Positions 1 to 9,168 are shown, numbered from the stretch's first letter. The stretch is 64,000 nt of DNA from Billgrantia bachuensis (GCF_011742165.1 NZ_JAAQTO010000013.1:293908-357907), one strand, 5' to 3'. Notes: generated from the letters alone by a model not told the origin. Numbers and translations are program-made.

Positions 1-224
1 CCCTCGATGGTCGTGACGGACCTGCCTTCGGCAGCGGATAGCGGGAAGACACAGGCACGTACCGGCTCGTCATCGACATGCAGCGTGCAGGCACCGCACT
101 GTGCGATGCCGCAGCCGTACTTGGTGCCGGTGAGTTTCAGTTGCTCGCGGATCACCCAGAGCAGCGGCGTAGCCGGCTCGGCGGTGACCTCGACCTCGCG
201 CCCGTTGAGCGTGAATGCAGTCAT
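1..224 (-). CDS. (2Fe-2S)-binding small subunit of a molybdenum hydroxylase / aldehyde oxidoreductase, 3' end outside window
   Basis: The frame is open from an ATG at 224 to the window edge, giving 74 residues of an N-terminal plant-ferredoxin-like domain. Four cysteines (C38, C43, C46, C58; CGIAQCGAC then RAC) have the spacing that holds the first [2Fe-2S] cluster in small subunits of xanthine dehydrogenase, isoquinoline 1-oxidoreductase and aldehyde oxidoreductase enzymes. The family passes electrons from a molybdopterin large subunit, expected beyond position 1. GAGGAG lies 8 bases before the ATG. The substrate cannot be told from this part. The motif at 325-344 suggests shared control with the SDR at 4543-5286. 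Confidence 0.85.
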   Translation of the reverse strand, partial: MTAFTLNGREVEVTAEPATPLLWVIREQLKLTGTKYGCGIAQCGACTLHVDDEPVRACVFPLSAAEGRSVTTIE

Positions 225-660
225 GAGTGCTTCTCCTCGGCTGGCCACGATTGCGTGACGGGATGCGCTTTGGGTATTTCACTGTCAATTATTCGGCAGT
301 GGGAGGTCTTGCCACTCTCTACGTAAAACTTGCCCGATCCTGCCGGACTGACGAGGGTTCTAATTAAAAGCGGGGCAGACTTGTTTCTGGGCAGAAAAGA
401 TTCAACGGCCGCTGGGGAGACTTGCGACAGTTTGATACCAGAACGTCATATTTGAGCGACAAATCTGTTGTATTAATCGCTGATGCAGCCGCTGAGAGTC
501 TACGGTCTTGTCAACGAGCGAGTTGACGTCCGGGGTTAGCCAGGAACACTCTACGTGAATCACTCCCGATGTGGCTTCGCAACTCTACGATGAGCTAGCC
601 AAGAGCACAGGCCAGAGTATCGACTGAAGAGAGTTTCAGCTTTACGGCGGAGGTTAGGTA
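225..660. other. Intergenic region between two divergent transcription units
   Basis: No convincing gene is seen in these 436 bases. The stretch must hold promoters for the (2Fe-2S) subunit gene (minus) and the two-component operon (plus). It contains the AraC-type candidate site at 325-344 and two GCGACA hexamers (424-429 and 457-462), 33 bases apart. The same hexamer recurs at 2988-2993 before doxX. The part before the response regulator is richer in AT than its surroundings. Confidence 0.6.
325..344. promoter_or_regulatory. Candidate AraC-family operator, copy 1
   Basis: AAAACTTGCCCGATCCTGCC matches 17 of 20 bases with 5434-5453. Each copy lies 100-150 bases upstream of a minus-strand oxidoreductase gene, in the same orientation. 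Two AraC_N-type regulators are encoded nearby (3584-4507, 7695-8633), so one or both could bind here. The motif is seen in the sequence; the binding protein is inference. Confidence 0.5.
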
Positions 661-1380
661 ATGCAAGACGCCACACATGTCGTCGTCGTAGACGACCATA
701 ACGATATTCGGGACCTGGTTCGGGAGTATCTCGAGCACCATGGTTACAAGGTCAGCGTCGCGGAGGGCGGTGCGACCCTGCGACGCGTCCTCGAACGGCA
801 GACTGTCGACCTGATCATCCTCGATATCATGATGCCCGGCGAAGACGGCATCTCCCTGTGCAGACACATTCGGGCTACCGGTAATATTCCCATCATATTT
901 CTGACAGCGATGGCCGAAGACACGGATCGTATCGTCGGTCTCGAGCTCGGCGCGGACGATTACCTGGTGAAGCCATTCAATCCGCGCGAGCTTCTTGCCC
1001 GGATTAGAGCCGTGCTTCGTCGCGCCACGAGCGCCGTTCCTGCACGCACGATTCTCGAGCGCAGGATAGTCCGCATCGGACATTGGAAGGTCGATCTGGG
1101 TCGCCAGGAGATCTTCGGCGACGATGGCGTTGGCATTCCGCTCAGCACAGCGGAATTTCGCCTTCTCAAGGTCTTCATCGAGCGGCCTGGGTTGATACTC
1201 AGCCGGGAACAGCTCCTGGATCTGACGGTTGGAAGGACAGCCGACATCTTCGACCGCAGCATTGACAACCAGGTCAGCCGCCTGCGGAAGAAAATCGAGG
1301 ATAACCCCAAGAATCCGACGATCATCAAGACTCACTGGGGTGGCGGCTACAGCCTGTGTACCGAGGTCGCGTTCGAATGA
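661..1380 (+). CDS. OmpR-family response regulator
   Basis: 239 residues. An N-terminal receiver domain (about 5-118) has the acidic pair D11/D12, phospho-acceptor D55 (LILDIMMPG), a switch threonine in FLTAMAE and the conserved lysine in LVKPF. A C-terminal winged helix of OmpR/PhoB type follows (about 140-235: STAEFRLL, SRLRKKIED, GGGYSL). The stop overlaps the start of the next histidine kinase gene (ATGA at 1377-1380), so the two form a translationally coupled pair. The stimulus is unknown. GCGACA repeats upstream and before doxX could be its sites, which is a guess. Confidence 0.93.
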   Translation: MQDATHVVVVDDHNDIRDLVREYLEHHGYKVSVAEGGATLRRVLERQTVDLIILDIMMPGEDGISLCRHIRATGNIPIIFLTAMAEDTDRIVGLELGADDYLVKPFNPRELLARIRAVLRRATSAVPARTILERRIVRIGHWKVDLGRQEIFGDDGVGIPLSTAEFRLLKVFIERPGLILSREQLLDLTVGRTADIFDRSIDNQVSRLRKKIEDNPKNPTIIKTHWGGGYSLCTEVAFE

Positions 1381-2885
1381 CTCGTATCTGGCGCAGGAGC
1401 CTGGCCATACAATTCATCGGGCTGATGCTCGCGGCGTTGATCGTTTCACAGGCAATTTCCTTCTTTATTTCCTCGGATGAGTTCACCAAGAAATTCGACG
1501 CTGGGGCGAAAGCTGAATTCATCAGCCGGGCGTCATCGGTAACCCGCTTGATGGAATCGCTACCGCCTTCCTTGAGGGAGCAGGCCCTGCATGCCAGTGA
1601 AGGCAGCTATTTGCGATACTGGTTGACCGACAGCGAAACCACGGATCCGAATGCCTGGAGACTGCAGGCCCTCGCCCATCTTTCCCGGCCGCTGGACAGC
1701 TCCGTCGACCGCAGTGGAGCGTTGGGGTGGGCCGGCTCTCCTCATCCGAAATTGCCGAGCGCCGACGAAGTGGCCTCCGCAAACGCAGATGACCCATGGT
1801 GGACCCCAGCGGACTATTTATGGATGCTGTCGCAGCCCGCAAAGACGCTCCGCTTTTCAGGCAGCCTGGGGTTTGGGTTCAAGACACAGCTCGACGACGG
1901 ACGCTGGCTGAACGCTGCCTTTTACCAGCATGACAAGGGCAGCTTATGGACGTCGGGACCACTGATGTCGCTTGGGTTTACCGCTCTCATGCTGGCTTTG
2001 ATCGGCGCTTTCATCGCAAGCCGGATCGCGCGGCCACTACGAAACCTGGCAACCTCCGCTGAAGCCTTGGGACGAGGACAAAACCTGCCGCCTTTGATGG
2101 AAGAAGGGCCGGAAGAGATCAAGCGGACGGCTCAATCTTTCAACAAGATGCAAAGCCGCCTGCATCGCTTCGTCGAGGACCGGACGAAAATGCTGGCAGC
2201 GATCAGCCATGACCTACGGACGCCGCTAACCTCGCTTCGCCTGAGGGCAGAATTCGTCAACGACGAGGATATCCAGCGCAAGATGATAGAAACGATCGAC
2301 GAGCTCCAATCGATGACGGAAGCCGCCATTTCATTCGCACGCGGAGAATCCATCAGGGAGGAGACTCGCGCCATCGACCTCGAGGCGCTGGTCGGAAGCA
2401 TCTGTGACGACCAATCCGATCTGGGGCACCCTGTCACGCATATCGAGGGTGTGAAGGTGAAGTACCGCTGCCGACCCGATAGCCTCCGCCGCGCGATAAG
2501 AAACCTGGTGGAGAATGCAGTACGTTATGGGGGAGAGGCGAAAGTGGCGCTAAGGTGCACCGCATCGACTGTCGATATCGTCGTTGAAGATCGCGGCCCC
2601 GGGATTCCGGACGACATGAGGGAAAAAGTTTTCGCGCCCTTCGTCCGGCTGGAGACGTCGCGAAACAGGCAGACCGGAGGCATCGGCCTCGGTCTCTCGA
2701 TCGTGCGTTCGGTCGCGCGGCAGCATGGGGGAGATATTTCGTTTTCCAACGGCGAAGCCGGCATGCAGGCCGTCATCTCACTCCCGATGGAAGGCCGTGT
2801 TGACGCAGCGCCAGCGCGAAAGGCGAGCATCTGGAGGCTCAGGAAAACCTCAAGCCCCGCGCAGAGCGCTCACTTACCGAAATAG
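1377..2885 (+). CDS. HAMP-domain sensor histidine kinase, partner of the upstream response regulator
   Basis: The start chosen is the ATG overlapping the regulator's stop, giving 502 residues. Order: short cytoplasmic tail, membrane segment about 10-32, periplasmic sensor of about 160 residues with no family I recognise, second membrane segment about 193-215, HAMP, HisKA with H278 in AISHDLRTPL, then HATPase_c with NLVENAVRYG (N box), EDRGPGIP (G1) and GIGLGLSIV (G2). The architecture is EnvZ-like. It should phosphorylate D55 of the upstream regulator. The sensor region is rich in Trp, Pro and Leu. The ligand cannot be inferred; the downstream doxX gene hints at a redox or membrane stress, weakly. 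Confidence 0.92.
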   Translation: MTRIWRRSLAIQFIGLMLAALIVSQAISFFISSDEFTKKFDAGAKAEFISRASSVTRLMESLPPSLREQALHASEGSYLRYWLTDSETTDPNAWRLQALAHLSRPLDSSVDRSGALGWAGSPHPKLPSADEVASANADDPWWTPADYLWMLSQPAKTLRFSGSLGFGFKTQLDDGRWLNAAFYQHDKGSLWTSGPLMSLGFTALMLALIGAFIASRIARPLRNLATSAEALGRGQNLPPLMEEGPEEIKRTAQSFNKMQSRLHRFVEDRTKMLAAISHDLRTPLTSLRLRAEFVNDEDIQRKMIETIDELQSMTEAAISFARGESIREETRAIDLEALVGSICDDQSDLGHPVTHIEGVKVKYRCRPDSLRRAIRNLVENAVRYGGEAKVALRCTASTVDIVVEDRGPGIPDDMREKVFAPFVRLETSRNRQTGGIGLGLSIVRSVARQHGGDISFSNGEAGMQAVISLPMEGRVDAAPARKASIWRLRKTSSPAQSAHLPK

Positions 2886-3106
2886 CTCGCCACCATGTTC
2901 TGTTCTGCCCGCCCAGGCCTGGCGAATTCCACTGCCAGGGCTTCATCCGACATTGTTTACTTCGACTTAGCGTTATCGGGACATTTTGCGACAAAATATT
3001 GAGTCTCTGGCATACCGTGGAGACAACCACGTCCTACTCTCCTCGTTGTCGCCGTAGCGTTTCGATCGCCCGGTTCCATAAACTCCAGCAAAGACACGAG
3101 GAAAAC

Positions 3107-3526
3107 ATGCTAACACTACAAATGCAGCGCTTTCAGCGCCTCGATGTCCTTTCCCCGCACCTTCTCAGCGTACTGCGAATCTTTGCGGCCGGCTCTTTCA
3201 TGACCCATGGAACGATGAAGCTTTTTGGCTGGCCCGCCGCTTTCGAGTACCCCCTTAACCCCATGCTTTATACCGCCGGCTTCCTAGAAGTGATTGGAGG
3301 CTTCTTCCTGCTCATTGGTCTCTTCTCTCGCCCGACAGCCTTCATTCTTTCCGGCTTGATGGCATTCGCCTATTTTATCGCGCATAGCCCGAACGGCTTC
3401 TTCCCTGTTCTCAACCACGGTGAGGCGGCAATGCTGTATTGCTTCCTTTTCCTTTATATCAGCGCCGCCGGCCCAGGCCTTTGGAGCGTGGACGCGTTGC
3501 AAGAGCCAAAAAGCCAGATGGGGTGA
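3107..3526 (+). CDS. DoxX family membrane protein
   Basis: 139 residues from the ATG at 3107, preceded by GAGGAAAAC; a longer in-frame extension to 2999 lacks family sequence. Four hydrophobic segments follow the DoxX pattern: RIFAAGSFMTHGTMKLF in segment one, the GFLEVIGGFFLLIGLF glycine-rich second segment, then two C-terminal helices. DoxX proteins are small inner-membrane proteins tied to thiol and oxidative stress or quinone-linked oxidation; the biochemical role is not settled for most members. It lies 220 bases after the kinase gene and just before an AraC regulator, in a block of oxidoreductases. Confidence 0.88.
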   Translation: MLTLQMQRFQRLDVLSPHLLSVLRIFAAGSFMTHGTMKLFGWPAAFEYPLNPMLYTAGFLEVIGGFFLLIGLFSRPTAFILSGLMAFAYFIAHSPNGFFPVLNHGEAAMLYCFLFLYISAAGPGLWSVDALQEPKSQMG

Positions 3527-3583
3527 AACCGCGGTCGCACCCGCCCCTCATGCTACGTTCAAGTCGAAATGCGGAGGATGCAT

Positions 3584-4507
3584 ATGGATTCGCTCAAGCA
3601 GGCTGTCCTGGCTTATACCAGCCGCCACGCCAACAGCTGCGGTATGGCGCTAACCCCGGTACCGGGGTTGCGCATGATGTGCCTCGAGGCGCCGTCCGGT
3701 GAACTGCACTCGGTTTACAAGCCGCTGATATGTCTGGTGCTGCAGGGGGCGAAGCGCTTGATCGTGGGGAGTGAGGCGCGGGTTTTCTCTACCGGCCAGT
3801 CCATCCTCGTGAGTGCCGACATGCCGGTAATCGGACGGATCGTGCAAGCGAGCCGCTACGAGCCCTATCTGGCGATCGCGGTCGAACTGGAGATGGCAAC
3901 CTTGCGTGAACTCACCGCCCACCTCGGCAGCCCACGCCCACAGCCCCCTTCCGGGATGCCTACGCTATTCACCGTGGACACCGAAGCCGCACTGCTCGAT
4001 TGTGCATCGCGGCTGATGCACCTGCTGGACCGCCCCGAAGCGGCGCCGCTGCTGAGCCCGGGCATCATGCGGGAGCTGCACTACTGGCTATTGTCGGGGC
4101 CCCACCGCAGTGCCTTGCGAACACTGGCGGACCCTGACAGCCACGCCAGCCGCCTCGCCGCCGCCATTGCGATCCTCCGGGCCGAGTACCGGACGCGCGT
4201 ATCCGTGGAGCGACTGGCGGCGGAAGCCGGCATGAGCCTCTCCTCGTTTCACAAGCACTTCAAGCACATGACCTCGTTGACACCCGGGCAGTACCAGAAG
4301 CGGCTGCGCCTGGTCGAAGCACGCCGGCTGATGCTCGACGAAGGCTACTCGGCGAGCAATGCCGCCTTCGAGGTGGGCTACGAGAGCGTTTCCCAGTTCA
4401 CCCGCGAGTATGGCCGCCTGTTCCAGGCACCGCCGAAGCGCGACGTGCTGCGCACCCGAAGACCGACGGAACGCCTGCCAGCGCAGCTGGCGGCTTCGAC
4501 AGCGTGA
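3584..4507 (+). CDS. AraC-family transcriptional regulator with AraC_N domain (paralog A)
   Basis: 307 residues from the ATG at 3584, which has GCGGAGG 8 bases upstream and aligns with the start of paralog B. Residues about 20-170 form the AraC_N effector domain typical of YqhC-like regulators; residues about 200-300 hold the double helix-turn-helix (SVERLAAEAGMSLSSFHKHF and the second helix unit ending in GRLFQAPPKRD). Family members generally activate oxidoreductase genes in response to aldehydes or related electrophiles. It is nearly identical over most of its length to the product at 7695-8633, and their upstream leaders match too. It is convergent with the SDR gene, its likeliest target through the motif at 5434-5453. 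Confidence 0.9.
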   Translation: MDSLKQAVLAYTSRHANSCGMALTPVPGLRMMCLEAPSGELHSVYKPLICLVLQGAKRLIVGSEARVFSTGQSILVSADMPVIGRIVQASRYEPYLAIAVELEMATLRELTAHLGSPRPQPPSGMPTLFTVDTEAALLDCASRLMHLLDRPEAAPLLSPGIMRELHYWLLSGPHRSALRTLADPDSHASRLAAAIAILRAEYRTRVSVERLAAEAGMSLSSFHKHFKHMTSLTPGQYQKRLRLVEARRLMLDEGYSASNAAFEVGYESVSQFTREYGRLFQAPPKRDVLRTRRPTERLPAQLAASTA

Positions 4508-4542
4508 TCCCAGCGCTCCCAAGGCGACCGGCCCACTTGCGC

Positions 4543-5286
4543 TCAGTGCCCGTTGAGCACCTCGACCGCTTGATCGAAGTGTCCGTCGCGCTCCGCCCAG
4601 CGCAGGTAGTTAACCCGCTCCACCAGGATTTCCCTGGGTGTCGGCTGCTCACGGAGCAGTGCCATGGTCTCGTCGATGAAGTCATCGAGAGGCATGTAGC
4701 CTTCACGGGTCGACTGGCCAGGCGTGAGTTCTGTCTGCACCGCGGGAGGCGCGAGCTCGATGACCTCGACCTTGCCCCTGAGCTGTTCGCGCAGGGAGAC
4801 CGTATAGGAGTGAATCGCCGCCTTGGTGGCGTTGTAGGTCGGCGTACCGCTCAGCGGCACGAAGGCGAGGCCGGACGAAACGTTCACGATCGCCGCGTCT
4901 GGCTGATTGACTAGATGGTCGGTCAGTGCGTTCGTCAGCCGGATCGGCCCGAGCAAATTGGCAACAACCGTCTGCTCGGCATCGCTCAGGTCTCGAGTGC
5001 GGGACAAATCCTCGCGCCGCATGATGCCGGCATTGTTGATCAGCACATTGAGGCTCGGATGCTCGGCGACGACACGCTCGGCAAAGGCAGTAATGGCATC
5101 CGAATCCTCGATATCGACGACCATCGCGTGCATGTCGCTCCGACCGGCAATGGTTTCCTCCAGCGTCTCCAGACGCCGCCCAGCGACAATCACAGTGTTC
5201 CCAAGTTCGTTGAAGCGTAGGGCAAGCTCCCGGCCAATCCCCGAGCCTCCCCCGGTGATGAGAATGACGTTTCCTGACCTTTTCAT
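4543..5286 (-). CDS. Short-chain dehydrogenase/reductase (DltE/YdfG-like SDR)
   Basis: 247 residues from the ATG at 5286 (GGAGATGAAACG upstream); the frame is open further upstream to 5499 but without SDR sequence. A classical SDR: TGGGSGIG cofactor loop near the N-terminus, NNAGIM, a serine in VNVSSGLA and the catalytic YNATK. After the glycine motif, AGRR suggests NADP(H) preference by family rule. It resembles the COG3967 group of uncharacterised oxidoreductases. The promoter region carries the shared AraC-type motif. The substrate is unknown; a carbonyl compound is the class expectation. Confidence 0.9.
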   Translation of the reverse strand: MKRSGNVILITGGGSGIGRELALRFNELGNTVIVAGRRLETLEETIAGRSDMHAMVVDIEDSDAITAFAERVVAEHPSLNVLINNAGIMRREDLSRTRDLSDAEQTVVANLLGPIRLTNALTDHLVNQPDAAIVNVSSGLAFVPLSGTPTYNATKAAIHSYTVSLREQLRGKVEVIELAPPAVQTELTPGQSTREGYMPLDDFIDETMALLREQPTPREILVERVNYLRWAERDGHFDQAVEVLNGH

Positions 5287-5433
5287 CGTTTCATCTCCAT
5301 TTGCTGTTATGACCCGACACGATTTCGACCGATACGCTCGGACGATCTCGACGCCGAAGGCATTCGACGACCGCTGTGTTAAGCATTCATTTTTTAACAA
5401 CTGGACGGAAACGAGGCTTGCCACACCCGGCAC

Positions 5434-5453
5434 AAAACTTGCCTGATTCTGCA
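5434..5453. promoter_or_regulatory. Candidate AraC-family operator, copy 2
   Basis: AAAACTTGCCTGATTCTGCA, 17/20 identical to 325-344 and about 150 bases upstream of the SDR start. The 265-base gap between the SDR and LysR genes holds no gene I can support. Regulation by the AraC_N paralogs is inference from proximity. Confidence 0.5.
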
Positions 5454-5551
5454 AGGTCGGTGTTATCTCACCATCGCCATCTACGTTAGAAACACTCACG
5501 AGAATGCTTTGGACTTGTGCCTTTGCGCAGTGAGAGATAGGCGGCGGCGCA

Positions 5552-6461
5552 TTAGTTGCCTACAGGTAGCCACTCACGCTGGCGAATGAACTCGAGGAAG
5601 GCCCGCATGGCCGCGCCGGTATGCCGCCGGCTCGGGTAATAGAGATACCAGCTCGGCAGCTGTTGCTTCCAATCGGCGAGCAACTCGACGAGCCTGCCCT
5701 GCTCGAGGTCGTCGCGAACATAGGCCTCGAACAGATGTGCGATTCCCGCTCCCGCCATCGCGGCCTGACGCTCGTGATGCGCCGAACTCAGCGTCAACCG
5801 GCCTTGCGGGCGGATCTCCACCTCCTCGCCGTCCTTCTCGAATGTCCAGGTCTCCATGGTGCCGCCGGGAAAGCGGCGGCGAATGCAGTCATGCTGCAGG
5901 AGATCGCGCGGCGAGCCGGGCCGGCCACGCTGGCGGAGATACTCGGGCGAGGCCACGATGGCATATTGCAAGGCGGGGCCCAGGGGCATGGCGATCATGT
6001 CCTGGGCGAGTTGATTGCCGAAGCGCACGCCGGCGTCGAACCCCTGCTCCACGATATCGATGATCGCCGCATCGCTGATGATCTCGACCTCGACGTCGGG
6101 ATAACGCTCCATGAACGCGAAGGCCAGGGGGCACAGCACGTGGTCGGCGGCCGACCCCGGCGCATTGATCCGCACGGTGCCGGAGGGGCGCTCGCGCAGC
6201 TGATTGAGATCGTCGATCGCCGTTCTGATGTCGTGAAGGGCGGGCCCAAGCCGCTCGAGAAGCCGCTCGCCCGCTTCAGTAGGCGCGACGCTGCGTGTCG
6301 TGCGGTTCAACAGCCGGATGCCCAGCGCTTCCTCGAGCGTGCTGATCGACTGGCTGATGGCCGACGACGACACGCCCCTGCCGAGCGCGGCGGCCCTGAA
6401 GCCGCCGCAGCGCACCACGTCCTCGAAGATTTCCAAGCTGTCCAGGCGTAGCGGTCGCATT
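5552..6461 (-). CDS. LysR-family transcriptional regulator
   Basis: 302 residues when started at the ATG at 6461, the usual family length, with CAGGG upstream; an in-frame extension to 6544 is unlikely. The N-terminal winged helix (about 5-65) shows SLEIFEDVVRCGGFRAAAL, SQSISTLEEALGIRLLNRTTR and PTEAGERLL. The C-terminal substrate-binding domain (about 90-295) is that of the CrgA/PA3398-like subgroup. It is transcribed divergently from the metallo-hydrolase at 6630 across 168 bases, the typical arrangement for a LysR regulator and its target. The effector is unknown. Confidence 0.92.
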
Positions 6462-6629
6462 GCAAAGCCCTGCTTAATAACGTGATCCGTTTTCGTTAGC
6501 TTATCCGCACGTCCGTTCTGCGTCATCCTTGAAAGACGTCGCAAGGCTTCGGTTCAAGACAGCCGCGGCCCTGGCCGGCGCTAACAACCACCACGGCTCC
6601 AGCAGCCGGAGACTCGGACGGGGGCAGAC

Positions 6630-7640
6630 ATGAGCGGAATTACATTGAATCGCAGGAAGATCATGCTGACAGCGGCGGCGGCAGCGGCGGGACTGATCCT
6701 GCCGCCCGGCGGCATGGCCCTGGCGCAGGCGGCTTCCTCTGCGTCATCCACTGCCCCTGGTGGCAATACGGGTGGAAATGTCGGCTACTACCGCTTTCGC
6801 GTCGGCGACATCGCCGCCACCGTGTTGAGCGATGGGCTGATAGGCGGGCCTCCGCGGATCTACGCCAGCAACGCACCGGAGGCAGAACTGGAGGAGGTAC
6901 TGAGGCAAGCCTTCCTGCCAACCGATCACCTGACGCTCAATCTCAACACGCTGCTCATCGAGACGAATGGCAGGCGGATCCTCCTCGAAGCCGGCGCCGG
7001 GCAGACCATGGGGCCGCAAGGCGGTCGCATCTTCGACAACTTGGCCGCCATCGGTTTACGGCCCGAGGAGATCGACGTCGTGGTGGTCTCGCACACGCAC
7101 CCGGACCATGTCGGCAACCTGCGCACGGCCGACGGTGGCAAGGCATTTCCGCGGGCAACCGTCTTCGCACCCCGCGCCGACTGGGACTTCTTCATGGGCA
7201 GCGACCCCGACCTCTCCTACATGCCGGTGCCGGAGGATTTCCGCCGTCACTTCGCCGCCGCCATCCGGCAAAGCCTCGAGCCGGTCGCAAGCGGCATCGA
7301 ACTGTACGAAGCCGGCACGGAGATCGTCCCCGGCCTGACCACGCTGCCGGCCCTCGGCCATACCCCCGGCATGGCCAACTTCCTGGTCCACTCGGGGAAC
7401 GACCAGCTACTGCTGACGGCCGATCTTGCCTATCATCCTATCGTTAATATTGATCACGTCTGGCTGCCCGGGCCGGATCGCGACAAGGAGACCGCACTCG
7501 CCTCCCGTCGCCGCATCTTCGACATGGCGGCGGCAGACCGGCTCCCCGTGCTCGGTTTTCATTTTCCCTTCCCGGGCATTGGCCACATGCTCAAAACGGA
7601 CAGCGGCTATGCGTGGGTCCCGGCCAACTGGCAGTTCTGA
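6630..7640 (+). CDS. Exported metallo-beta-lactamase-fold hydrolase
   Basis: 336 residues. The N-terminus has RRKIM, an alanine-rich hydrophobic stretch and AQA near residue 34, a probable twin-arginine (Tat) signal, so the folded metalloenzyme is likely periplasmic. The zinc-binding motif SHTHPDHVGN is near residue 155; further ligands are likely in LGHTPGMANF and near DLAYHP. The group contains quorum-quenching lactonases, other hydrolases and uncharacterised proteins, so no substrate is named. It is divergent from the LysR gene and 54 bases before AraC paralog B. Confidence 0.9.
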   Translation: MSGITLNRRKIMLTAAAAAAGLILPPGGMALAQAASSASSTAPGGNTGGNVGYYRFRVGDIAATVLSDGLIGGPPRIYASNAPEAELEEVLRQAFLPTDHLTLNLNTLLIETNGRRILLEAGAGQTMGPQGGRIFDNLAAIGLRPEEIDVVVVSHTHPDHVGNLRTADGGKAFPRATVFAPRADWDFFMGSDPDLSYMPVPEDFRRHFAAAIRQSLEPVASGIELYEAGTEIVPGLTTLPALGHTPGMANFLVHSGNDQLLLTADLAYHPIVNIDHVWLPGPDRDKETALASRRRIFDMAAADRLPVLGFHFPFPGIGHMLKTDSGYAWVPANWQF

Positions 7641-7694
7641 TCCGCGGCACCCCGGCCGCCATGCTACGTTCCAACGGAAACGCAGGAGGGAACC

Positions 7695-8633
7695 ATGGAA
7701 TCGCTCAAACAGGCCGTGCGGGCTTATACCCGCCGCCACGCCAACCGCCGCGGCATGGCGCTGACGCCGGTGCCGAGGCTGCGCATGATGTGTCTCGAAG
7801 CGCCCTCCGGCGACCTGCATTCGGTTTACAAGCCGCTGGTGTGCCTGGTGCTGCAGGGAGCGAAGCGCTTGACCGTGGGGAGGGAGGAGCGGGTCTTCTC
7901 GGCCGGCCAGTCCGTCCTGGTGAGTGCCGACATGCCGGTGATCGGGCGGGTCGTGCAAGCGAGTCGCTTTGAGCCCTATCTGGCGATCGCGGTCGAACTG
8001 GACATGGCAATTCTCCGTGAGCTCACCGCCCACCTCGGTAGCCCCCGCCCGCAGCGCCCCTCCGAGTTACCGACGCTATTCGCCGTGGACACCGAAGCCG
8101 CACTGCTCGACTGTGCAGCACGACTGATGCAACTGCTGGACCGCCCCGAAGCGGCGCCGCTGCTGAGCCCGGGCATCATGCGGGAGCTGCACTACTGGCT
8201 GCTGTCGGGGCCTCACAGCACCGTCTTGCGTACACTCGCGGATCCAGACAGCCACGCAGGCCGCCTCGCCGCCGCCATTGCGATCCTCCGGGCCGAGTAC
8301 CGGACGCGCGTATCCGTGGAGCGACTGGCGGCGGAAGCCGGCATGAGCCTCAGCTCGTTCCACAAGCACTTCAAGCACATGACCTCGCTGACGCCGGGGC
8401 AGTACCAGAAACGGCTGCGCCTGGTCGAAGCACGCCGGCTGACGCTCGACGAAGGCTACTCGGCGACCAGCGCCGCCTTCGAGGTGGGCTACGAGAGCGT
8501 CTCGCAGTTCACCCGCGAGTATGGCCGCCTGTTCCAGGCGCCGCCGAAGCGCGACGCGCTGAGTGCGCGCAAGCCCGCCAAGGTCGCCGCTCCCTCCAAT
8601 AGCGCTGCCGTCGGCATCGGCTCGCCAGCGTGA
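7695..8633 (+). CDS. AraC-family transcriptional regulator with AraC_N domain (paralog B)
   Basis: 312 residues, ATG preceded by AGGAGG. The domain order is as in the paralog at 3584-4507: AraC_N (about 15-170) then a double helix-turn-helix (about 200-290). The two proteins differ mainly at the extreme C-terminus and by scattered substitutions, and DNA just upstream also matches (ATGCTACGTTC plus a purine-rich RBS), so the duplication included the leader. It directly follows the metallo-hydrolase gene and may share its transcript. Confidence 0.9.
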   Translation: MESLKQAVRAYTRRHANRRGMALTPVPRLRMMCLEAPSGDLHSVYKPLVCLVLQGAKRLTVGREERVFSAGQSVLVSADMPVIGRVVQASRFEPYLAIAVELDMAILRELTAHLGSPRPQRPSELPTLFAVDTEAALLDCAARLMQLLDRPEAAPLLSPGIMRELHYWLLSGPHSTVLRTLADPDSHAGRLAAAIAILRAEYRTRVSVERLAAEAGMSLSSFHKHFKHMTSLTPGQYQKRLRLVEARRLTLDEGYSATSAAFEVGYESVSQFTREYGRLFQAPPKRDALSARKPAKVAAPSNSAAVGIGSPA

Positions 8634-8646
8634 TAGCGCCTGGTCA

Positions 8647-9168
8647 TCAGGCCAGCGCCTCGAAGCGCTGGAGCTCCTCCGCAGGCAAACGACGGGTCTC
8701 ACGAGCGACGTTGGCCTGCATGCTGACCCGGGCCACCTCGCGCAGGGCCTCATCGACGGCCTTGTGCTGGTGGGTACGGAACCACTCCAGCACCTCGGCC
8801 AAGTGCCAGAGTGCGGCGCGCCCCTCGTGCAGCGGCAGCGGAAAGGTCGCCAGGTGAGACTGCAGCAGCTTGCGCATATTCTGGCGGCTGAACGCAAACA
8901 GCTCCGCGATATCCGTCACCCCTACCAAGTCGGGGCCGGCTTCGATCAGACGCGCCTCTGGTACGGCACGCTTCACATCCGCCATGGCGCTGATGATCGC
9001 CTCATGAGCCGAGACCGCTTCACGTGAAAACTCCAGAGCCAGACGGCCTTTCTGCCCCAGCCCGACCAGCGCATCGTCACAGCCTTCCTCAAAGAGACGG
9101 GTTTCCAGCGTCTCCATGTCGAGCGCATCAGGGACGGCGAATTTGAGAGTGAAGTCGTAGTGGGTCAT
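8647..9168 (-). CDS. Conserved helix-turn-helix DNA-binding protein, function unknown
   Basis: 173 residues starting MTHYDFTLKF. A predicted helix-turn-helix lies near residues 80-110 (DLVGVTDIAELFAFSRQNMRKLL), with a WHLAEVLEWF segment after it, like the DNA-reading domain of small Xre/MerR-like regulators. It ends 14 bases after, and converges with, AraC paralog B. A perfect 9-bp-arm palindrome 35-54 bases upstream of its start may be its own operator. I recognise the type from many proteobacterial genomes but not a defined role. Confidence 0.7.
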   Translation of the reverse strand: MTHYDFTLKFAVPDALDMETLETRLFEEGCDDALVGLGQKGRLALEFSREAVSAHEAIISAMADVKRAVPEARLIEAGPDLVGVTDIAELFAFSRQNMRKLLQSHLATFPLPLHEGRAALWHLAEVLEWFRTHQHKAVDEALREVARVSMQANVARETRRLPAEELQRFEALA

